Below the pieces are notes generated by a model that was given only the letters and a program-made list of their open reading frames with translations, was not told the origin of the DNA and ran no database searches. From NCBI RefSeq assembly GCF_013204885.1, contig NZ_JABMKX010000001.1, forward strand, positions 643,016-707,015: a stretch of DNA of 64,000 nt. The letters run 5' to 3'. Numbering within the stretch: the first letter of the stretch is position 1; each line of letters starts with the position of its first letter. Below, piece after piece: positions 1 through 8,990 of the stretch. Position numbers and translations under genes: made by a program. Source of the DNA: Paenibacillus tritici. GTDB taxonomy: Bacteria > Bacillota > Bacilli > Paenibacillales > Paenibacillaceae.

Positions 1-323
1 GTTACAGCGTGCACCCGGATCATGATGCCACCGGAGCCGCTGTGATCCGCTCCGTTCTCCGGCTTCCGGCGGAGGAGCGGCCCGTTGTGCATTGTGTCGC
101 ATTCTCCAGCAACCACGAACAGATGATTGGACTACCGGATGTGCATGTTGATGTGACGGCGGTCCTGGAGAAGAAGATGGCCTCCATCCGGGCACACCGT
201 TCGCAATATCTGGCAGCGGAGCTTGTCGGCAGCCAGGAGCTGACGGCGCAGGACATTCAGCTCCGTTACGGACAGGAAGCCTTTTGGACCTATCCGCTTA
301 AAGACATCACCTTGGAGACATAA
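1..323 (+). CDS. LmbE/PIG-L family deacetylase, C-terminal part (5' end outside window)
   Basis: The reading frame is open from the first bases and ends at the TAA at 321-323, so this is the C-terminal part of a gene that begins upstream. The first visible residues contain HPDHDATG, the second metal-binding motif (HPDH) of the LmbE/PIG-L family of zinc-dependent N-acetylglucosaminyl deacetylases. Family members of about 220-240 aa carry it roughly half-way, so about half the protein is visible. The substrate cannot be told: bacillithiol-type, mycothiol-type and chitobiose-type deacetylases all share this fold. A sugar acetyltransferase follows 31 bp downstream on the same strand, so the two may be cotranscribed. 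Confidence 0.75.
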   Translation, partial: YSVHPDHDATGAAVIRSVLRLPAEERPVVHCVAFSSNHEQMIGLPDVHVDVTAVLEKKMASIRAHRSQYLAAELVGSQELTAQDIQLRYGQEAFWTYPLKDITLET

Positions 324-354
324 CCTAACATCATAAGAAAAGGCAGGAACAACC

Positions 355-966
355 ATGAATCAGAAAGAAAGAATGCTCGCAGGCTTACCCTACAAAGCAT
401 GGCTGGACGGATTAACCGAAGAACGGACAGCAGCCCGGCTGCTGGTTCATCAGTTCAACGGGCTCCGGCCCGATGAACATGAAGAGAGAGACGCGCTGAT
501 CCGCTCTCTCTTCGGCATGACGGGGGAGATTGTGCATATTGAAGCCCCCTTCCGCTGTGATTATGGATCGAATATCACCGTTGGGAACAACTTTTACGCT
601 AATTTCAACTGTACCATTCTGGATGTCGGCAAGGTGACTATCGGAGATAATGTGATGTTTGCTCCGAACGTATCGCTCTATACAGCAGGGCATCCTATCC
701 ATCCCGATTCCCGGAATTCGGGCTATGAATACGGGATCGCTATAACGATCGGCAATAATGTCTGGATCGGCGGCAACGTGATCGTGAATCCGGGCGTAAC
801 CATCGGGAACAATGTAGTCATTGGAGCGGGGAGCGTAGTGACCAAGGATATTCCCGATAATGTGATCGCGGTAGGAAGCCCGTGCAGAATCGTCCGTGAG
901 ATCACGGAGGAAGACCGGAAATTCTACTATAAAGATAGAGAATTCGACGTTACGGATTACAAGTAG
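355..966 (+). CDS. Sugar O-acetyltransferase, maltose acetyltransferase/NodL type
   Basis: This 203-aa protein has the Mac N-terminal domain (MLAGLPYKAWLDG onwards) followed by a left-handed parallel beta-helix of hexapeptide repeats (for example ITVGNN, VTIGDN, ITIGNN, VTIGNN). Residues H112 and the AGHPIHP loop match the acetyl-CoA-dependent maltose/galactoside acetyltransferase family, whose length is also about 185-205 aa. It should transfer acetyl from acetyl-CoA to a hydroxyl of a glucosyl or galactosyl sugar, probably as detoxification of non-metabolised sugars. The start at 355 has AGGCAGGAAC upstream as ribosome binding site. The gene is convergent with lutC, whose stop lies 10 bp away. 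Confidence 0.9.
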   Translation: MNQKERMLAGLPYKAWLDGLTEERTAARLLVHQFNGLRPDEHEERDALIRSLFGMTGEIVHIEAPFRCDYGSNITVGNNFYANFNCTILDVGKVTIGDNVMFAPNVSLYTAGHPIHPDSRNSGYEYGIAITIGNNVWIGGNVIVNPGVTIGNNVVIGAGSVVTKDIPDNVIAVGSPCRIVREITEEDRKFYYKDREFDVTDYK

Positions 967-975
967 AACCGATGA

Positions 976-1674
976 CTAAATTAGCACATAGGTAGCCCTC
1001 AGCGGTCCATGCACTCCGACGACAAGCTTCATTTCGATATCGGCGGAATTGGAGGGACCGGAGATGAACTGAATCGCTGAGCCTACCGGCTCCCCGGCCT
1101 GAATTCTCCGGTTCAGCTCAGCGGCGGCTTGCGTGGAGCGAAGCACCAGCCTCCTGCGTTCAATCACCGCAATATAATGGGCAGGCAGGAAATGGAGGGA
1201 ACGGCCCTGATCCGGGCGGCTCTCCAACACAACCGTTCCCGATTCTGCCAGTGCACAGTCGGCGAAGACAATCGCTGTATTCGCCGATTCCGCACGCCTG
1301 ATATTCTCCACTCTGCCTGCCGTTTCTTCCCACACCGCAGCATCCGGGAACGCCAGCCCGTATTCATTGAAACGGCGGTCTCCAGAGAGCATTACCGTCC
1401 CGCCGCCATTCGCTTCAATCAGATCACTCAGTGTTTGTTGCAGAATCTCCGGTGTGGATTCAATGACCTGGGTGTGGATGAAGAAGCATTGCTCCTTAAG
1501 AATCTCCACCAGATCGTCCGTGGTAAGCGGGCCGTAGCTGTCAGGAATGAACTCCTGGATTGCAGGACGCTGAACCTCAGTCCTACGTTCCCGGCCCAGC
1601 TTGGAGGCAATCGTATTCAGAAAAGCCTCCTTATTCGTGTTTCTGTTCGCGCTCTTATTCGTGGTTACTGTCAT
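976..1674 (-). CDS. lutC: Lactate utilization protein C (LUD domain)
   Basis: A 232-aa LUD-domain protein, third gene of a lutABC operon on the minus strand. Together the three proteins oxidise L-lactate to pyruvate in the cytoplasm and pass electrons through iron-sulfur centres. I place the start at 1674 (MTVTTNKSA...) rather than 33 nt further upstream: an AAAGGAGG Shine-Dalgarno lies just before it, and its ATG overlaps the lutB stop as ATGA, which implies translational coupling. The conserved C-terminal stretch [17 protein letters not shown], ending in the GVHGP region, is typical of LutC/YkgG. Length matches the family. Confidence 0.93.
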   Translation of the reverse strand: MTVTTNKSANRNTNKEAFLNTIASKLGRERRTEVQRPAIQEFIPDSYGPLTTDDLVEILKEQCFFIHTQVIESTPEILQQTLSDLIEANGGGTVMLSGDRRFNEYGLAFPDAAVWEETAGRVENIRRAESANTAIVFADCALAESGTVVLESRPDQGRSLHFLPAHYIAVIERRRLVLRSTQAAAELNRRIQAGEPVGSAIQFISGPSNSADIEMKLVVGVHGPLRATYVLI

Positions 1675-3098
1675 TGCTCTGAGCCTCCTTTCCGTTGCTC
1701 CAGCCATGCCCGGAAGCTGTCCTTCTGCCTGACGGGCTGCTTCAGGTCGCGGGAACGAATCCAGCCCTGAAGCAAGGCCGGTCCTCTTACAATCCGGCCC
1801 TGCTTGCTCATCATCCGGCTTGCGGAGTGGGCGAACCGCAGGGTTTTGCCGAACAGGGCAGGGGAGGAGAGCAGCTTGCTGGCGGCTTTCATCTGGATAC
1901 GGTCTGCGGTGCCGGTTCTTTTCTGTTCCACTATCTTCTGGCGGTGCACGATGAGCTGCTCATGCAGCGGGATGCGCACCGGACAGACATCCGTACAGGC
2001 GCCGCACAGACTGGAGGCAAAGGGAAGCTCCTTGTAGTCATCATAACCGCCAAGCAGCGGGGTGATGACCGCCCCAATCGGACCCGGATAGATTGACCCG
2101 TAAGCATGGCCGCCGATATGGCGGTAGATCGGGCAGACGTTCAGACATGCACCGCAGCGGATACACTGCAGCGCTTCGTTGAATTCACTGCCGAGAATAT
2201 CGGACCGCCCGTTATCGACGACTACCAGATGGAATTCCTCGGGGCCGTCTGTCTCACCGGCGGAGGAGGGGCCCATCACTGTGATATAGCTGGTGAGTTT
2301 CTGTCCGACGGCGCTGCGGCAGAGCAGATTATCCAGCACCTCCATCTCCTCCAGAGTCGGCACAATCCGCTCCATGCCCATTACCGCGATATGCGTCTTG
2401 GGTATGGCGGCCGTGAGATCGCCGTTACCCTCATTGGTGACCAGATTAATCGCTCCCAGATTGGCGATGGCGAAGTTGCAGCCCGTGATTCCGACCTCCG
2501 CTTCCAGGAACTTCTGCCGCAGTACCGTACGGGCGAACCCGGCCAGCTTCTCCGGGGTTTCATCGCCTGTATATCCAAGCTTCTCTGTGAATACCCGCTT
2601 GATTTGCCTCCGGTCCTTATGCAAGGCGGGAGCCACGATATGCGAGGGAGGGTCCCAGTCGTCCATCTGGAGGATATATTCTCCAAGATCCGTCTCCGTC
2701 AGCTCACAGCCTGCTTCAAGCAGAACGCGGTTCAGCTCAATTTCTTCCGTGACCATGGATTTCGATTTGACGATCTTGGTGGCTTGTTTGCGCATAATAA
2801 CATCCCGGATATAAGAGCTGGCCTCTTCTTTGGTCGCTGCAAAATAGATATGCCCGCCCTGTCGCTCAATATTGCCGGCAAGCTGCTCCAGATAATAATC
2901 CAGATTCTCCAGGGTATGCTGGCGGATAAGCTGGCCTACGTTCCGCCACTGCTCCCAGTCACCGAGCGCAGTGGCTGCAGACAGACGTCTTGTCTTGAGA
3001 CTGTCCTGCGCCGAACCCACGGCACTGCGCATGAAGGAATCCCCAAGGCCATCCGTCGTCCGTTCGCTGAAATTACGTGAATCCGTTTGCAGGCTCAA
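1671..3098 (-). CDS. lutB: Lactate utilization iron-sulfur protein B
   Basis: A 475-aa protein with an N-terminal LUD domain (about residues 70-290) and two [4Fe-4S] ferredoxin motifs, [12 protein letters not shown] and CGACTDVCP, near residues 305-375, followed by the DUF3390-type C-terminal tail. This is the LutB/YkgF architecture and length. It starts with TTG at 3098, which overlaps the lutA stop (TTGA) and is preceded by AAAGGGGG at a normal distance. It forms the lactate-oxidising complex with LutA and LutC. The opposite strand carries several long open frames here; these are codon-bias shadows of this gene. Confidence 0.95.
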   Translation of the reverse strand: MSLQTDSRNFSERTTDGLGDSFMRSAVGSAQDSLKTRRLSAATALGDWEQWRNVGQLIRQHTLENLDYYLEQLAGNIERQGGHIYFAATKEEASSYIRDVIMRKQATKIVKSKSMVTEEIELNRVLLEAGCELTETDLGEYILQMDDWDPPSHIVAPALHKDRRQIKRVFTEKLGYTGDETPEKLAGFARTVLRQKFLEAEVGITGCNFAIANLGAINLVTNEGNGDLTAAIPKTHIAVMGMERIVPTLEEMEVLDNLLCRSAVGQKLTSYITVMGPSSAGETDGPEEFHLVVVDNGRSDILGSEFNEALQCIRCGACLNVCPIYRHIGGHAYGSIYPGPIGAVITPLLGGYDDYKELPFASSLCGACTDVCPVRIPLHEQLIVHRQKIVEQKRTGTADRIQMKAASKLLSSPALFGKTLRFAHSASRMMSKQGRIVRGPALLQGWIRSRDLKQPVRQKDSFRAWLEQRKGGSEQ

Positions 3099-3844
3099 GT
3101 CCGGCTTCCCCCTTTGCTAACCACAGGCTGACGCTGATTCAATACCTCTGCAATATGCATGATCCGCACAGGCTCACCTTTGCGGGACAGGCGTCCCCCG
3201 ATATTCAGCAGGCAGCCCATGTCTGCACTGATTAGAATATCCGCTCCAGTCTCCATGACACAGCCGCATTTCTCATCCACCATCTGCTCCGAGATTTCAG
3301 GCATCTTCACTGCAAAGGTTCCACCGAACCCGCAGCAGTTATCGCTGTTCTTGAGCGGCTCAAGCTTCAGTCCTTGCACATGCTCCAGCAGCTGGAACGG
3401 GGTTTCCTTCTCGCCCAGGAGTCTGGTCATATGACAGGAACGATGGTAGGTTGCGGTGCCTTCGAGAGTGGCCCCCACATCGGTCACACCAAGTACTTTG
3501 ACGATGAATTGGGTCAGCTCATAGGATTTCTCTTTCAAAGCAATCGCTTTCAATTCCCAGTCGGGCTCACCCTTGAAGATCTTCGGATATTCATGAAACA
3601 TAGCGATGCAGGAGCCGGAGGGACCCACCACGTAATCCGAAGCTTCGAAGGCAAGCATCATGTTCTGCATCGCCAGCTTGGAATCCTGGAGATAACCGCT
3701 GTTATAGGCGGGCTGTCCGCAGCAGACCTGTGAAGCCGGATAATCAATCTCGCAGCCGAGCCGCTCCAGGACCTCCACCATGGCAATCCCGACATTCGGG
3801 CTCATAAGGTCTACCAAACAAGTAGAAAAAATACTGACTCGCAC
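3095..3844 (-). CDS. lutA: Lactate utilization protein A (cysteine-rich CCG domain)
   Basis: A 249-aa member of the (Fe-S)-binding CCG-domain family related to GlcF/GlpC, first gene of lutABC. Two cysteine-rich CCG motifs are visible, [11 protein letters not shown] near residue 40 and [11 protein letters not shown] near residue 185; in this family they bind an iron-sulfur or related redox centre. I choose the GTG at 3844 ([12 protein letters not shown]) because GGAGGGG lies 7 nt upstream and homologues start with the same sequence; an upstream TTG/ATG at 3862/3859 would bury that ribosome binding site. The three lut genes overlap by 4 bp each, so they form one tightly coupled operon. Confidence 0.93.
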   Translation of the reverse strand: MRVSIFSTCLVDLMSPNVGIAMVEVLERLGCEIDYPASQVCCGQPAYNSGYLQDSKLAMQNMMLAFEASDYVVGPSGSCIAMFHEYPKIFKGEPDWELKAIALKEKSYELTQFIVKVLGVTDVGATLEGTATYHRSCHMTRLLGEKETPFQLLEHVQGLKLEPLKNSDNCCGFGGTFAVKMPEISEQMVDEKCGCVMETGADILISADMGCLLNIGGRLSRKGEPVRIMHIAEVLNQRQPVVSKGGSRT

Positions 3845-3870
3845 TCCTACCCCTCCCATCAATAAAAACC

Positions 3871-3899
3871 TATATCCCCAGCTTAACTCAATAAGTCAA
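3871..3899 (-). promoter_or_regulatory. Candidate lutABC promoter
   Basis: On the minus strand TTGACT (3894-3899) lies 17 bp from GATATA (3871-3876), a plausible sigma-A promoter about 27 bp upstream of the lutA start. The whole 3865-3965 region is AT-rich and is shared with the divergent aldehyde dehydrogenase promoter. The -10 is imperfect. Confidence 0.45.
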
Positions 3900-3939
3900 T
3901 TAAAAACAACACAAAAACAAATAAAAAATGTGAAAGTTA

Positions 3940-3969
3940 TTGACAATAAATATTGATAGCGTTTACACT
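3940..3969 (+). promoter_or_regulatory. aldA promoter overlapping a candidate CcpA (cre) site
   Basis: TTGACA (3940-3945) and TACACT (3964-3969) are separated by 18 bp and form a sigma-A promoter. The sequence TGATAGCGTTTACA at 3954-3967 fits the cre consensus (TGNAANCGNNNNCA type) and covers the spacer end and the -10. CcpA binding there would block RNA polymerase, so carbon catabolite repression of the downstream gene is the natural inference. Confidence 0.65.
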
Positions 3970-4020
3970 ATGGTTGGGTAATTGGGCAAATGGAATAATC
4001 TACCTTGAGGGGGAGAAACA

Positions 4021-5466
4021 GTGACCAAGCATTTGATGTATATCGACGGCCAATTTACAGAATCCGAAGGCAAAGAGTGGATGGATGTGACCAATCCGGC
4101 AACCGATGAAGTAATCTCACAGGTTCCCAAGGCTACAAGGAATGATGTCATACGTGCGATTCATGCAGCGGAAGAAGCCCAGTCTGCCTGGGAGGAGACA
4201 CCGGCTGTGGAGCGGGGCAAGTACCTTCATGCCATCGCAGACGGGATTCGCGGGGAAGCGGACAGCATCGCCAGGCTGATCTCGGAGGAAGTCGGCAAGA
4301 CCCTGGAATTATCTGCGGTTGAGGTTCACTTTACAGCGGATTATTTGGATTATATGGCGGAATGGGCACGGCGTTATGAGGGGGAGATCGTTCAGAGCGA
4401 CCGTGATAATGAGCATATTTTTGTCTTCAAAAGAGCGATAGGGGTAACGACAGGCATTCTGCCCTGGAACTTCCCGTTCTTCCTGATTGCGAGAAAGATG
4501 GCCCCGGCGCTGATCACCGGCAACACGATTGTCGTCAAGCCCAGTGCTGAATCCCCGAACAATGCCGCAGCGTTCAGCCGTATTGTGGATAAGGCCGGGC
4601 TTCCTAGAGGGGTATTCAACCTTGTAACCGGCAGAGGGGCGGAAGTGGGACATGAGCTGGCCAGCAATGCGAAGGTTGGCATGGTCAGTCTTACAGGCAG
4701 CGTACCGGCAGGGCAACGGGTCATGGAAGCCGCAGCCGAGAATATCATCAAGGTCAGTCTGGAGCTGGGCGGCAAAGCGCCGGCCATTGTCATGAAGGAT
4801 GCCGATCTAGAGCTGGCGGTCAAAGCGATTGTCGATTCCCGGGTAATTAATACAGGGCAGGTCTGCAACTGTGCGGAGCGTGTCTACGTGCATGAGGACA
4901 TTCAGGCTGAATTCACCTCCCGGCTGGTGGAAGCGATGAAGGCCGTGAGATACGGGGACCCTCTGAAAGACAAGGATATTCATATGGGACCGCTGATCAA
5001 CAAAGCCGCCCAGGAATCGGTACAGCAGAAGGTGGACCGCGCCGTCCAGGAAGGGGCAACGATCGCGCTCGGAGGTAAAAAGGTGGAAGGAGCAGGCAGC
5101 TTCTTCGAGCCGACAGTCATCACCGGTGCTACCAATGAGATGGAGATTGTACAGGATGAAATCTTCGGACCGGTTATCCCGGTCATTACGTTCTCTACCC
5201 TCGATGAAGCGATCGCGCTCGCCAATGACAGTGAATTCGGATTGACCTCTTCGTTATACACTCAGAATCTGAACGTCGCCATGAAAGTGATCAAACGGCT
5301 GAAATACGGAGAGACCTACATTAACCGTGAGAACTTCGAAGCGATGCAAGGCTTCCATGCAGGCTGGAGAAAGTCCGGGATCGGCGGCGCCGACGGCAAG
5401 CATGGCTTGAATGAATACCTGCAGACACATGTAGTCTACCTGCAATATGACAAGTCGGTTAACTGA
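4021..5466 (+). CDS. aldA: Aldehyde dehydrogenase, lactaldehyde/glycolaldehyde dehydrogenase type
   Basis: A 481-aa NAD-dependent aldehyde dehydrogenase. It matches E. coli AldA along its full length in remembered family features: TADYIDYMAEWARRYEGE-like N-domain, GVTTGILPWNFP, catalytic glutamate in ELGGKAP, catalytic cysteine in GQVCNCAERV, and the C-terminal INRENFEAMQGFHAGWRKSG signature. AldA oxidises L-lactaldehyde to L-lactate or glycolaldehyde to glycolate. The GTG at 4021 follows GAGGGGGA. Divergent orientation from lutABC suggests a pathway: lactaldehyde to lactate here, then lactate to pyruvate by Lut. No rhamnose or fucose genes are seen in the window, so the lactaldehyde source is unknown. 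Confidence 0.88.
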   Translation: MTKHLMYIDGQFTESEGKEWMDVTNPATDEVISQVPKATRNDVIRAIHAAEEAQSAWEETPAVERGKYLHAIADGIRGEADSIARLISEEVGKTLELSAVEVHFTADYLDYMAEWARRYEGEIVQSDRDNEHIFVFKRAIGVTTGILPWNFPFFLIARKMAPALITGNTIVVKPSAESPNNAAAFSRIVDKAGLPRGVFNLVTGRGAEVGHELASNAKVGMVSLTGSVPAGQRVMEAAAENIIKVSLELGGKAPAIVMKDADLELAVKAIVDSRVINTGQVCNCAERVYVHEDIQAEFTSRLVEAMKAVRYGDPLKDKDIHMGPLINKAAQESVQQKVDRAVQEGATIALGGKKVEGAGSFFEPTVITGATNEMEIVQDEIFGPVIPVITFSTLDEAIALANDSEFGLTSSLYTQNLNVAMKVIKRLKYGETYINRENFEAMQGFHAGWRKSGIGGADGKHGLNEYLQTHVVYLQYDKSVN

Positions 5467-5492
5467 ATGACCTCATAATGTACTCAGACACA

Positions 5493-5527
5493 AGAAATGC
5501 TCCCGGACAGTTGGGAGCATTTCTTTT
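5493..5527. terminator. Bidirectional rho-independent terminator
   Basis: A 12-bp perfect stem (5493-5504 with 5513-5524) with an 8-nt loop is followed by a T run on the plus strand and by an A-rich flank that gives a U run on the minus strand. It serves aldA and the convergent oxidoreductase, whose stop codon lies inside it. Confidence 0.85.
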
Positions 5528-6509
5528 ATAATTCTTTTGAAATCACGATTTTTCCCCGTCTGGGTTGTTTCTCGCTTGTGCGGTACGCTTCAAATAAACC
5601 TTGAGTGGTAAATGGATACCTATGTTCTACATGAATCTTGAGCTTCCCCTCCTGCATGTGAATCGAAATTTCATTAAGAGCAGCCCGGTTTGGATGGGCA
5701 CGGAAAAATATCGAGTCAATATTGCGGACGCCCGGACAGGTTCCAATACCGAAAGAGGTTATGGAAATATATTTCCCGCCATCCTTTAAGATGTCATAGC
5801 TATAGTCCCCGAACTCGCCTGGAAGTCCAGTTTCTAATTCTTTTTTCCCCAGCATAGCTGTATCAAGAACCATATCTACAGGTGCCGATAACCTTGTCAC
5901 GTAATCCGGTTGTGAATAATAGTCAATGACTTCATCTGCGCCTAAACTTAGAACAAAGCCATGATTATGCGCTCTTGCAGTTGTAATTACATAAGCACCA
6001 TAATGTCTGGCTAATTGAATAGCTGCATGTCCAACACCACCGGCACCTCCATGAATGAGGATACGCTGACCCGGCTGAAGCTTACCGTGCTCAACAAGTG
6101 CCTGCCAGGCCGTCAAGGCTACGGTAGGCGCAGCAGCGGCTTCTTCGAAGGATATATGGTCCGCTATCCTCGTTAAGGCATCCTCATCTGCTGCCACTTG
6201 ATCCATATAAGAGCCTCCACGGACCATCCCCATAACGCGGTCACCTGCTTTAAAGTGCTGTACTCCAGTACCCACAGCTTTTACAACACCGGCAACATCA
6301 CCTCCAAGAAAATACGGGAATTGAATAGTGAATTGCCCGCCTACCGGGCTCTGTAGCAGCTCACCTGAACGTAAATAATGATCTCCAGGGTTAATTGAGG
6401 AGGCATGCACCTCCACCAGTACTTGTGTTTCCTTAATCGCAGGAACAGGTAGTTCATACTCTTCAAAAGACTCAGGGATTCCATAGCCGGTCATGCCTAT
6501 TGCTCTCAT
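5526..6509 (-). CDS. NADP-dependent medium-chain dehydrogenase (quinone oxidoreductase-like)
   Basis: A 327-aa zinc-independent MDR-family oxidoreductase. It has the GroES-like N-domain (SINPGDHYLRSG, GGDVAGVVKAVG, GDRVMG) and the Rossmann motif ILIHGGAGGVGHAAIQLA that binds NAD(P)H, typical of quinone/enone reductases. No zinc-ligand cysteine cluster is visible. The gene is more AT-rich than its neighbours, as is the adjacent decayed tetR on the opposite strand. The arrangement (reductase and TetR regulator transcribed divergently) suggests the reductase was once repressed by that regulator. Substrate unknown. Confidence 0.85.
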   Translation of the reverse strand: MRAIGMTGYGIPESFEEYELPVPAIKETQVLVEVHASSINPGDHYLRSGELLQSPVGGQFTIQFPYFLGGDVAGVVKAVGTGVQHFKAGDRVMGMVRGGSYMDQVAADEDALTRIADHISFEEAAAAPTVALTAWQALVEHGKLQPGQRILIHGGAGGVGHAAIQLARHYGAYVITTARAHNHGFVLSLGADEVIDYYSQPDYVTRLSAPVDMVLDTAMLGKKELETGLPGEFGDYSYDILKDGGKYISITSFGIGTCPGVRNIDSIFFRAHPNRAALNEISIHMQEGKLKIHVEHRYPFTTQGLFEAYRTSEKQPRRGKIVISKEL

Positions 6510-6601
6510 GGCGCACCCTCCATTTTGTATGATTGAACATTCGTTGAAAAATCAACAGACACCTTAGAAATGTTCAATTCTGCCTCATGAAGGAGCAAGA
6601 T

Positions 6602-7056
6602 ATGGATAGACGTATACAGAAATCTAAACAGGCTATTATGGATGCTTTTTTAGCATTAATGGCGCAAACAGATATTGAGAATATCACTGTAAATAAAATC
6701 GCTGAGCTGGCCAATGTTAACCGTGGAACGGTTTATTTACATTTTCAAGATAAATATGATCTGCTTGATCATTGTTTGGAAGAACAAATTAACTGCTTAA
6801 TCGACAAATGCGCGCCTGACAGTGAGGTTACCGGTAAGTTCACTTCGAAATCCACATGCTTTTAGAACTCGTCTGCTTGTCGTTGTCCGGGAGAGTCTTA
6901 GCATACAATTCGATGCAGTCGCTGCCGGACCAAATTTCAACAAGCAATTCTATGCCCTATCCAGCTTCAGTGATGGCCGAACAGATATGGGCCTTATTAG
7001 ACCGGACGATGATTAGTTTGCCCCTGTCTAACCAAAATTCCGGATCTGTTATATAA
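6602..7056 (+). pseudogene. TetR/AcrR family regulator, broken by frameshifts and an internal deletion
   Basis: The frame starting at ATG 6602 (AAGGAG 7 nt upstream) encodes a good TetR helix-turn-helix: ITVNKIAELANVNRGTVYLHFQDKYDLL. It stops early at 6865. Sequence typical of the rest of such a regulator then continues in a second frame (AFRTRLLVVVRESLSIQFDAVAAGPNFNKQF, about 6850-6945) and a third (NSMPYPASVMAEQIWALLDRT, about 6945-7005). The linker between the two C-terminal blocks that normally carries helices is missing, so at least one frameshift plus a deletion occurred. The N-terminal DNA-binding part alone could still be made but would lack the dimerisation domain. I regard it as a pseudogene; sequencing error could explain one shift but hardly the deletion. 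Confidence 0.75.
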
Positions 7057-7115
7057 TCCTAAAACCTAATGCAAGTGCTGTTTTTCTATAATAGCCCAGC
7101 GATTTTATTGTACAT

Positions 7116-7167
7116 TTGACTATCCACTACGTTTTGTAGTAGATTATAACTACTACGTAGTGTAGTA
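7116..7167 (+). promoter_or_regulatory. BlaI-type promoter with two operator dyads
   Basis: TTGACT (7116-7121) and TAGATT (7140-7145) form a promoter with an 18-bp spacer. Two dyads of the TACTAC/GTAGTA type lie on it: ACTAC-N5-GTAGT at 7126-7140, inside the promoter, and TACTAC-N5-GTAGTA at 7151-7167, over the start-site region. They resemble BlaI/MecI boxes, so autorepression of the downstream blaI-M56 pair is expected. Confidence 0.75.
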
Positions 7168-7209
7168 ATAAACGTTATGGACGCATAACGAAATGAAGAG
7201 GTGTTCACG

Positions 7210-7584
7210 GTGAGCAAGATTCACAAACTATCGGATACAGAATTAGAGTTAATGGAAGCGATATGGGCGAGTGCACCGCCAGTAACGTCAACGGAACTGC
7301 TGAACCAATTTCTGCTCAAGGGAAGGGACTGGAAGGCGCAGACGATCTCCACCTTTCTGTCACGGTTAGTGGATAAAGGGTTCCTGACTGCCACCAGGCA
7401 TGGCCGGTTAAACAAATATATCCCGGAGATTTCACCCGAAGCGTATAAGCTGGTCGAGACTCAGCATGTCCTGGACGGGCTGTATCAGGGTTCGGTCAAG
7501 AATCTGATCTCCGCTATGTATGACGGTGACAAGCTATCGGACCAGGATATTGATGAGCTGAAGCACTGGTTCTCGGAAAAGTAG
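7210..7584 (+). CDS. BlaI/MecI family transcriptional repressor
   Basis: A 124-aa winged-helix repressor (start GTG 7210, with AGAGGTG upstream). The N-terminal part IHKLSDTELELMEAIWASAPPVTSTELLNQF, the recognition region TISTFLSRLVDKGFLTATRHGRLNKY and the C-terminal dimerisation helix match the Penicillinase_R family. In this family a dimer binds dyads in the promoter and is inactivated by proteolysis triggered by the membrane metalloprotease encoded next door. The M56 gene starts directly after the stop codon, so the two are one operon. The regulated output may be only this operon, because no beta-lactamase gene of class A type lies adjacent. Confidence 0.92.
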   Translation: MSKIHKLSDTELELMEAIWASAPPVTSTELLNQFLLKGRDWKAQTISTFLSRLVDKGFLTATRHGRLNKYIPEISPEAYKLVETQHVLDGLYQGSVKNLISAMYDGDKLSDQDIDELKHWFSEK

Positions 7585-8937
7585 GTGATGACGATGAATT
7601 CCTTACTTGAGATTCTATGCTCGCTGAGCGTTGCCGGAAGTGTAGTTACAGTCAGCTTTCACGCACTGGGCAGGTTATCCACCGATCATTTCCCGGCCAA
7701 ATGGCGATACGTACTCCTTAAGCTGGCCCTGGCCCTATATTTGCTCCCTATAGCACTTGTTCTACCGTGGTTATCACGGCTCGCTGCACCACACCCGGCA
7801 AACAGCACACAGAATATCCAGACCGGCAGGGTTAGCGGGCAGATAGCGGAGACGCTCCAGCCTGCTGTGACCCTTTCAGCAAGTACAGCCTATCTCCTCC
7901 TGGGCATATGGGCAGCGGGAGCGATCACCTTTGCCGCTTGGCAATGGTACGCTTACCGCAGATTCACCGCACAACTTGAACGTAACCGTACGATGGTACC
8001 GGAGAATAGTGAGACCGCGATCCTGCTGAAGAACATCAAGGAGCAGCTTGGCCTTACACGTAGCGTCAAGCTCGCATACAGCTCTATCGCACGAAGTCCT
8101 TTTCTGGCAGGTCTATGGAGACCGACGATCTATCTGCCTGCACAGAATCATGCAAATCTGGATATGGACATGGTGCTCCGTCATGAATTGGTTCATCTGA
8201 AGCGGAAGGACCTGTGGATCAAGGCAGGATTGCTATTAGTCCGTACACTGCACTGGTACAACCCGCTGGTTCACACGGTTCGCACAGGGCTCCACACCTG
8301 GAGTGAGCTGACCTGTGATCAGGAGGTTGTCCAGGATATGTCCCATGCTGAACGCAAACGTTACGGCGGGACCATACTGAATGTAATGGCGGGCTCCAAA
8401 GGACTGCCCGAACAATTCTGTGCTTCATTATCCGGTGACGGCAAACAATTAAAAAGGAGATTGACACATATGCTTAATGTTAAGAAGCTGAACAAACAAA
8501 CCCTTTTCCTATCGGTAACCGCTGCCCTGCTAATTGCAGGCATCAGCACCTCTACTGCTGCATTGGCCTCTAAGGTCACGCCGCAAGTGGTTCCAGACTC
8601 AGAGTATGTGGCTTCCGAAGCTGCAGCTCCTTCCCGGTCCGAAGGAGGCTTAACCGTGCCGGCCGCAGTATCCGTTACGGTGCCTGCTGAGAGCAGCTCT
8701 GCAGCTGCTCAGCAGGGGACAACGGCACAGCCTGTTCCGGAACCTGTACCCGTTCCGGCAGGGAGTGTTACGGTGCCTGCCCCGGCAGAGAGTGTTCCCG
8801 CACCCGCACCTGCTCAGCAGGTAACGACCGCACAGCCTATTCCTGATAAGCTTGCTGCTGTAACGGTCTCTGCTCAGGAGGACACAAGCACCGTGCCGCA
8901 TCCCGAGCTTGTATCCGCTCCCGCACCAGCTAAATAA
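7585..8937 (+). CDS. M56 family membrane metallopeptidase (BlaR1-like) with a Pro/Ala/Val-rich tail instead of a sensor domain
   Basis: About 450 aa, partner of the BlaI repressor. Membrane segments are visible near residues 7-27, 43-63 and 103-122, then the zinc protease motif HELVH at about 200-204 followed by the conserved SELTCDQEVV region, and a fourth hydrophobic segment near 308-325. Classical BlaR1/MecR1 (about 585-600 aa) continue with an extracellular penicillin-binding domain carrying SxxK. Here that domain is absent: residues about 330-450 are a low-complexity tail with repeated VPAPAES/AQQxTTAQPxP units. The signal that activates proteolysis is therefore unlikely to be a covalently bound beta-lactam. 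The start may be ATG 7594 instead of GTG 7585. Confidence 0.88.
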   Translation: MMTMNSLLEILCSLSVAGSVVTVSFHALGRLSTDHFPAKWRYVLLKLALALYLLPIALVLPWLSRLAAPHPANSTQNIQTGRVSGQIAETLQPAVTLSASTAYLLLGIWAAGAITFAAWQWYAYRRFTAQLERNRTMVPENSETAILLKNIKEQLGLTRSVKLAYSSIARSPFLAGLWRPTIYLPAQNHANLDMDMVLRHELVHLKRKDLWIKAGLLLVRTLHWYNPLVHTVRTGLHTWSELTCDQEVVQDMSHAERKRYGGTILNVMAGSKGLPEQFCASLSGDGKQLKRRLTHMLNVKKLNKQTLFLSVTAALLIAGISTSTAALASKVTPQVVPDSEYVASEAAAPSRSEGGLTVPAAVSVTVPAESSSAAAQQGTTAQPVPEPVPVPAGSVTVPAPAESVPAPAPAQQVTTAQPIPDKLAAVTVSAQEDTSTVPHPELVSAPAPAK

Positions 8938-8990
8938 CAAATTGTGGTGTACGATCTGAAGACGAATTCTATGATATTAATAGGTACTTG

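Noticed and set aside
2106..3080. Long open frame (324 aa) opposite lutB
   Set aside because: It lies entirely antisense to a well-supported gene with domain motifs, has no ribosome binding site of note, and its composition (many His, Gly, Arg) is that of a complementary-strand shadow.
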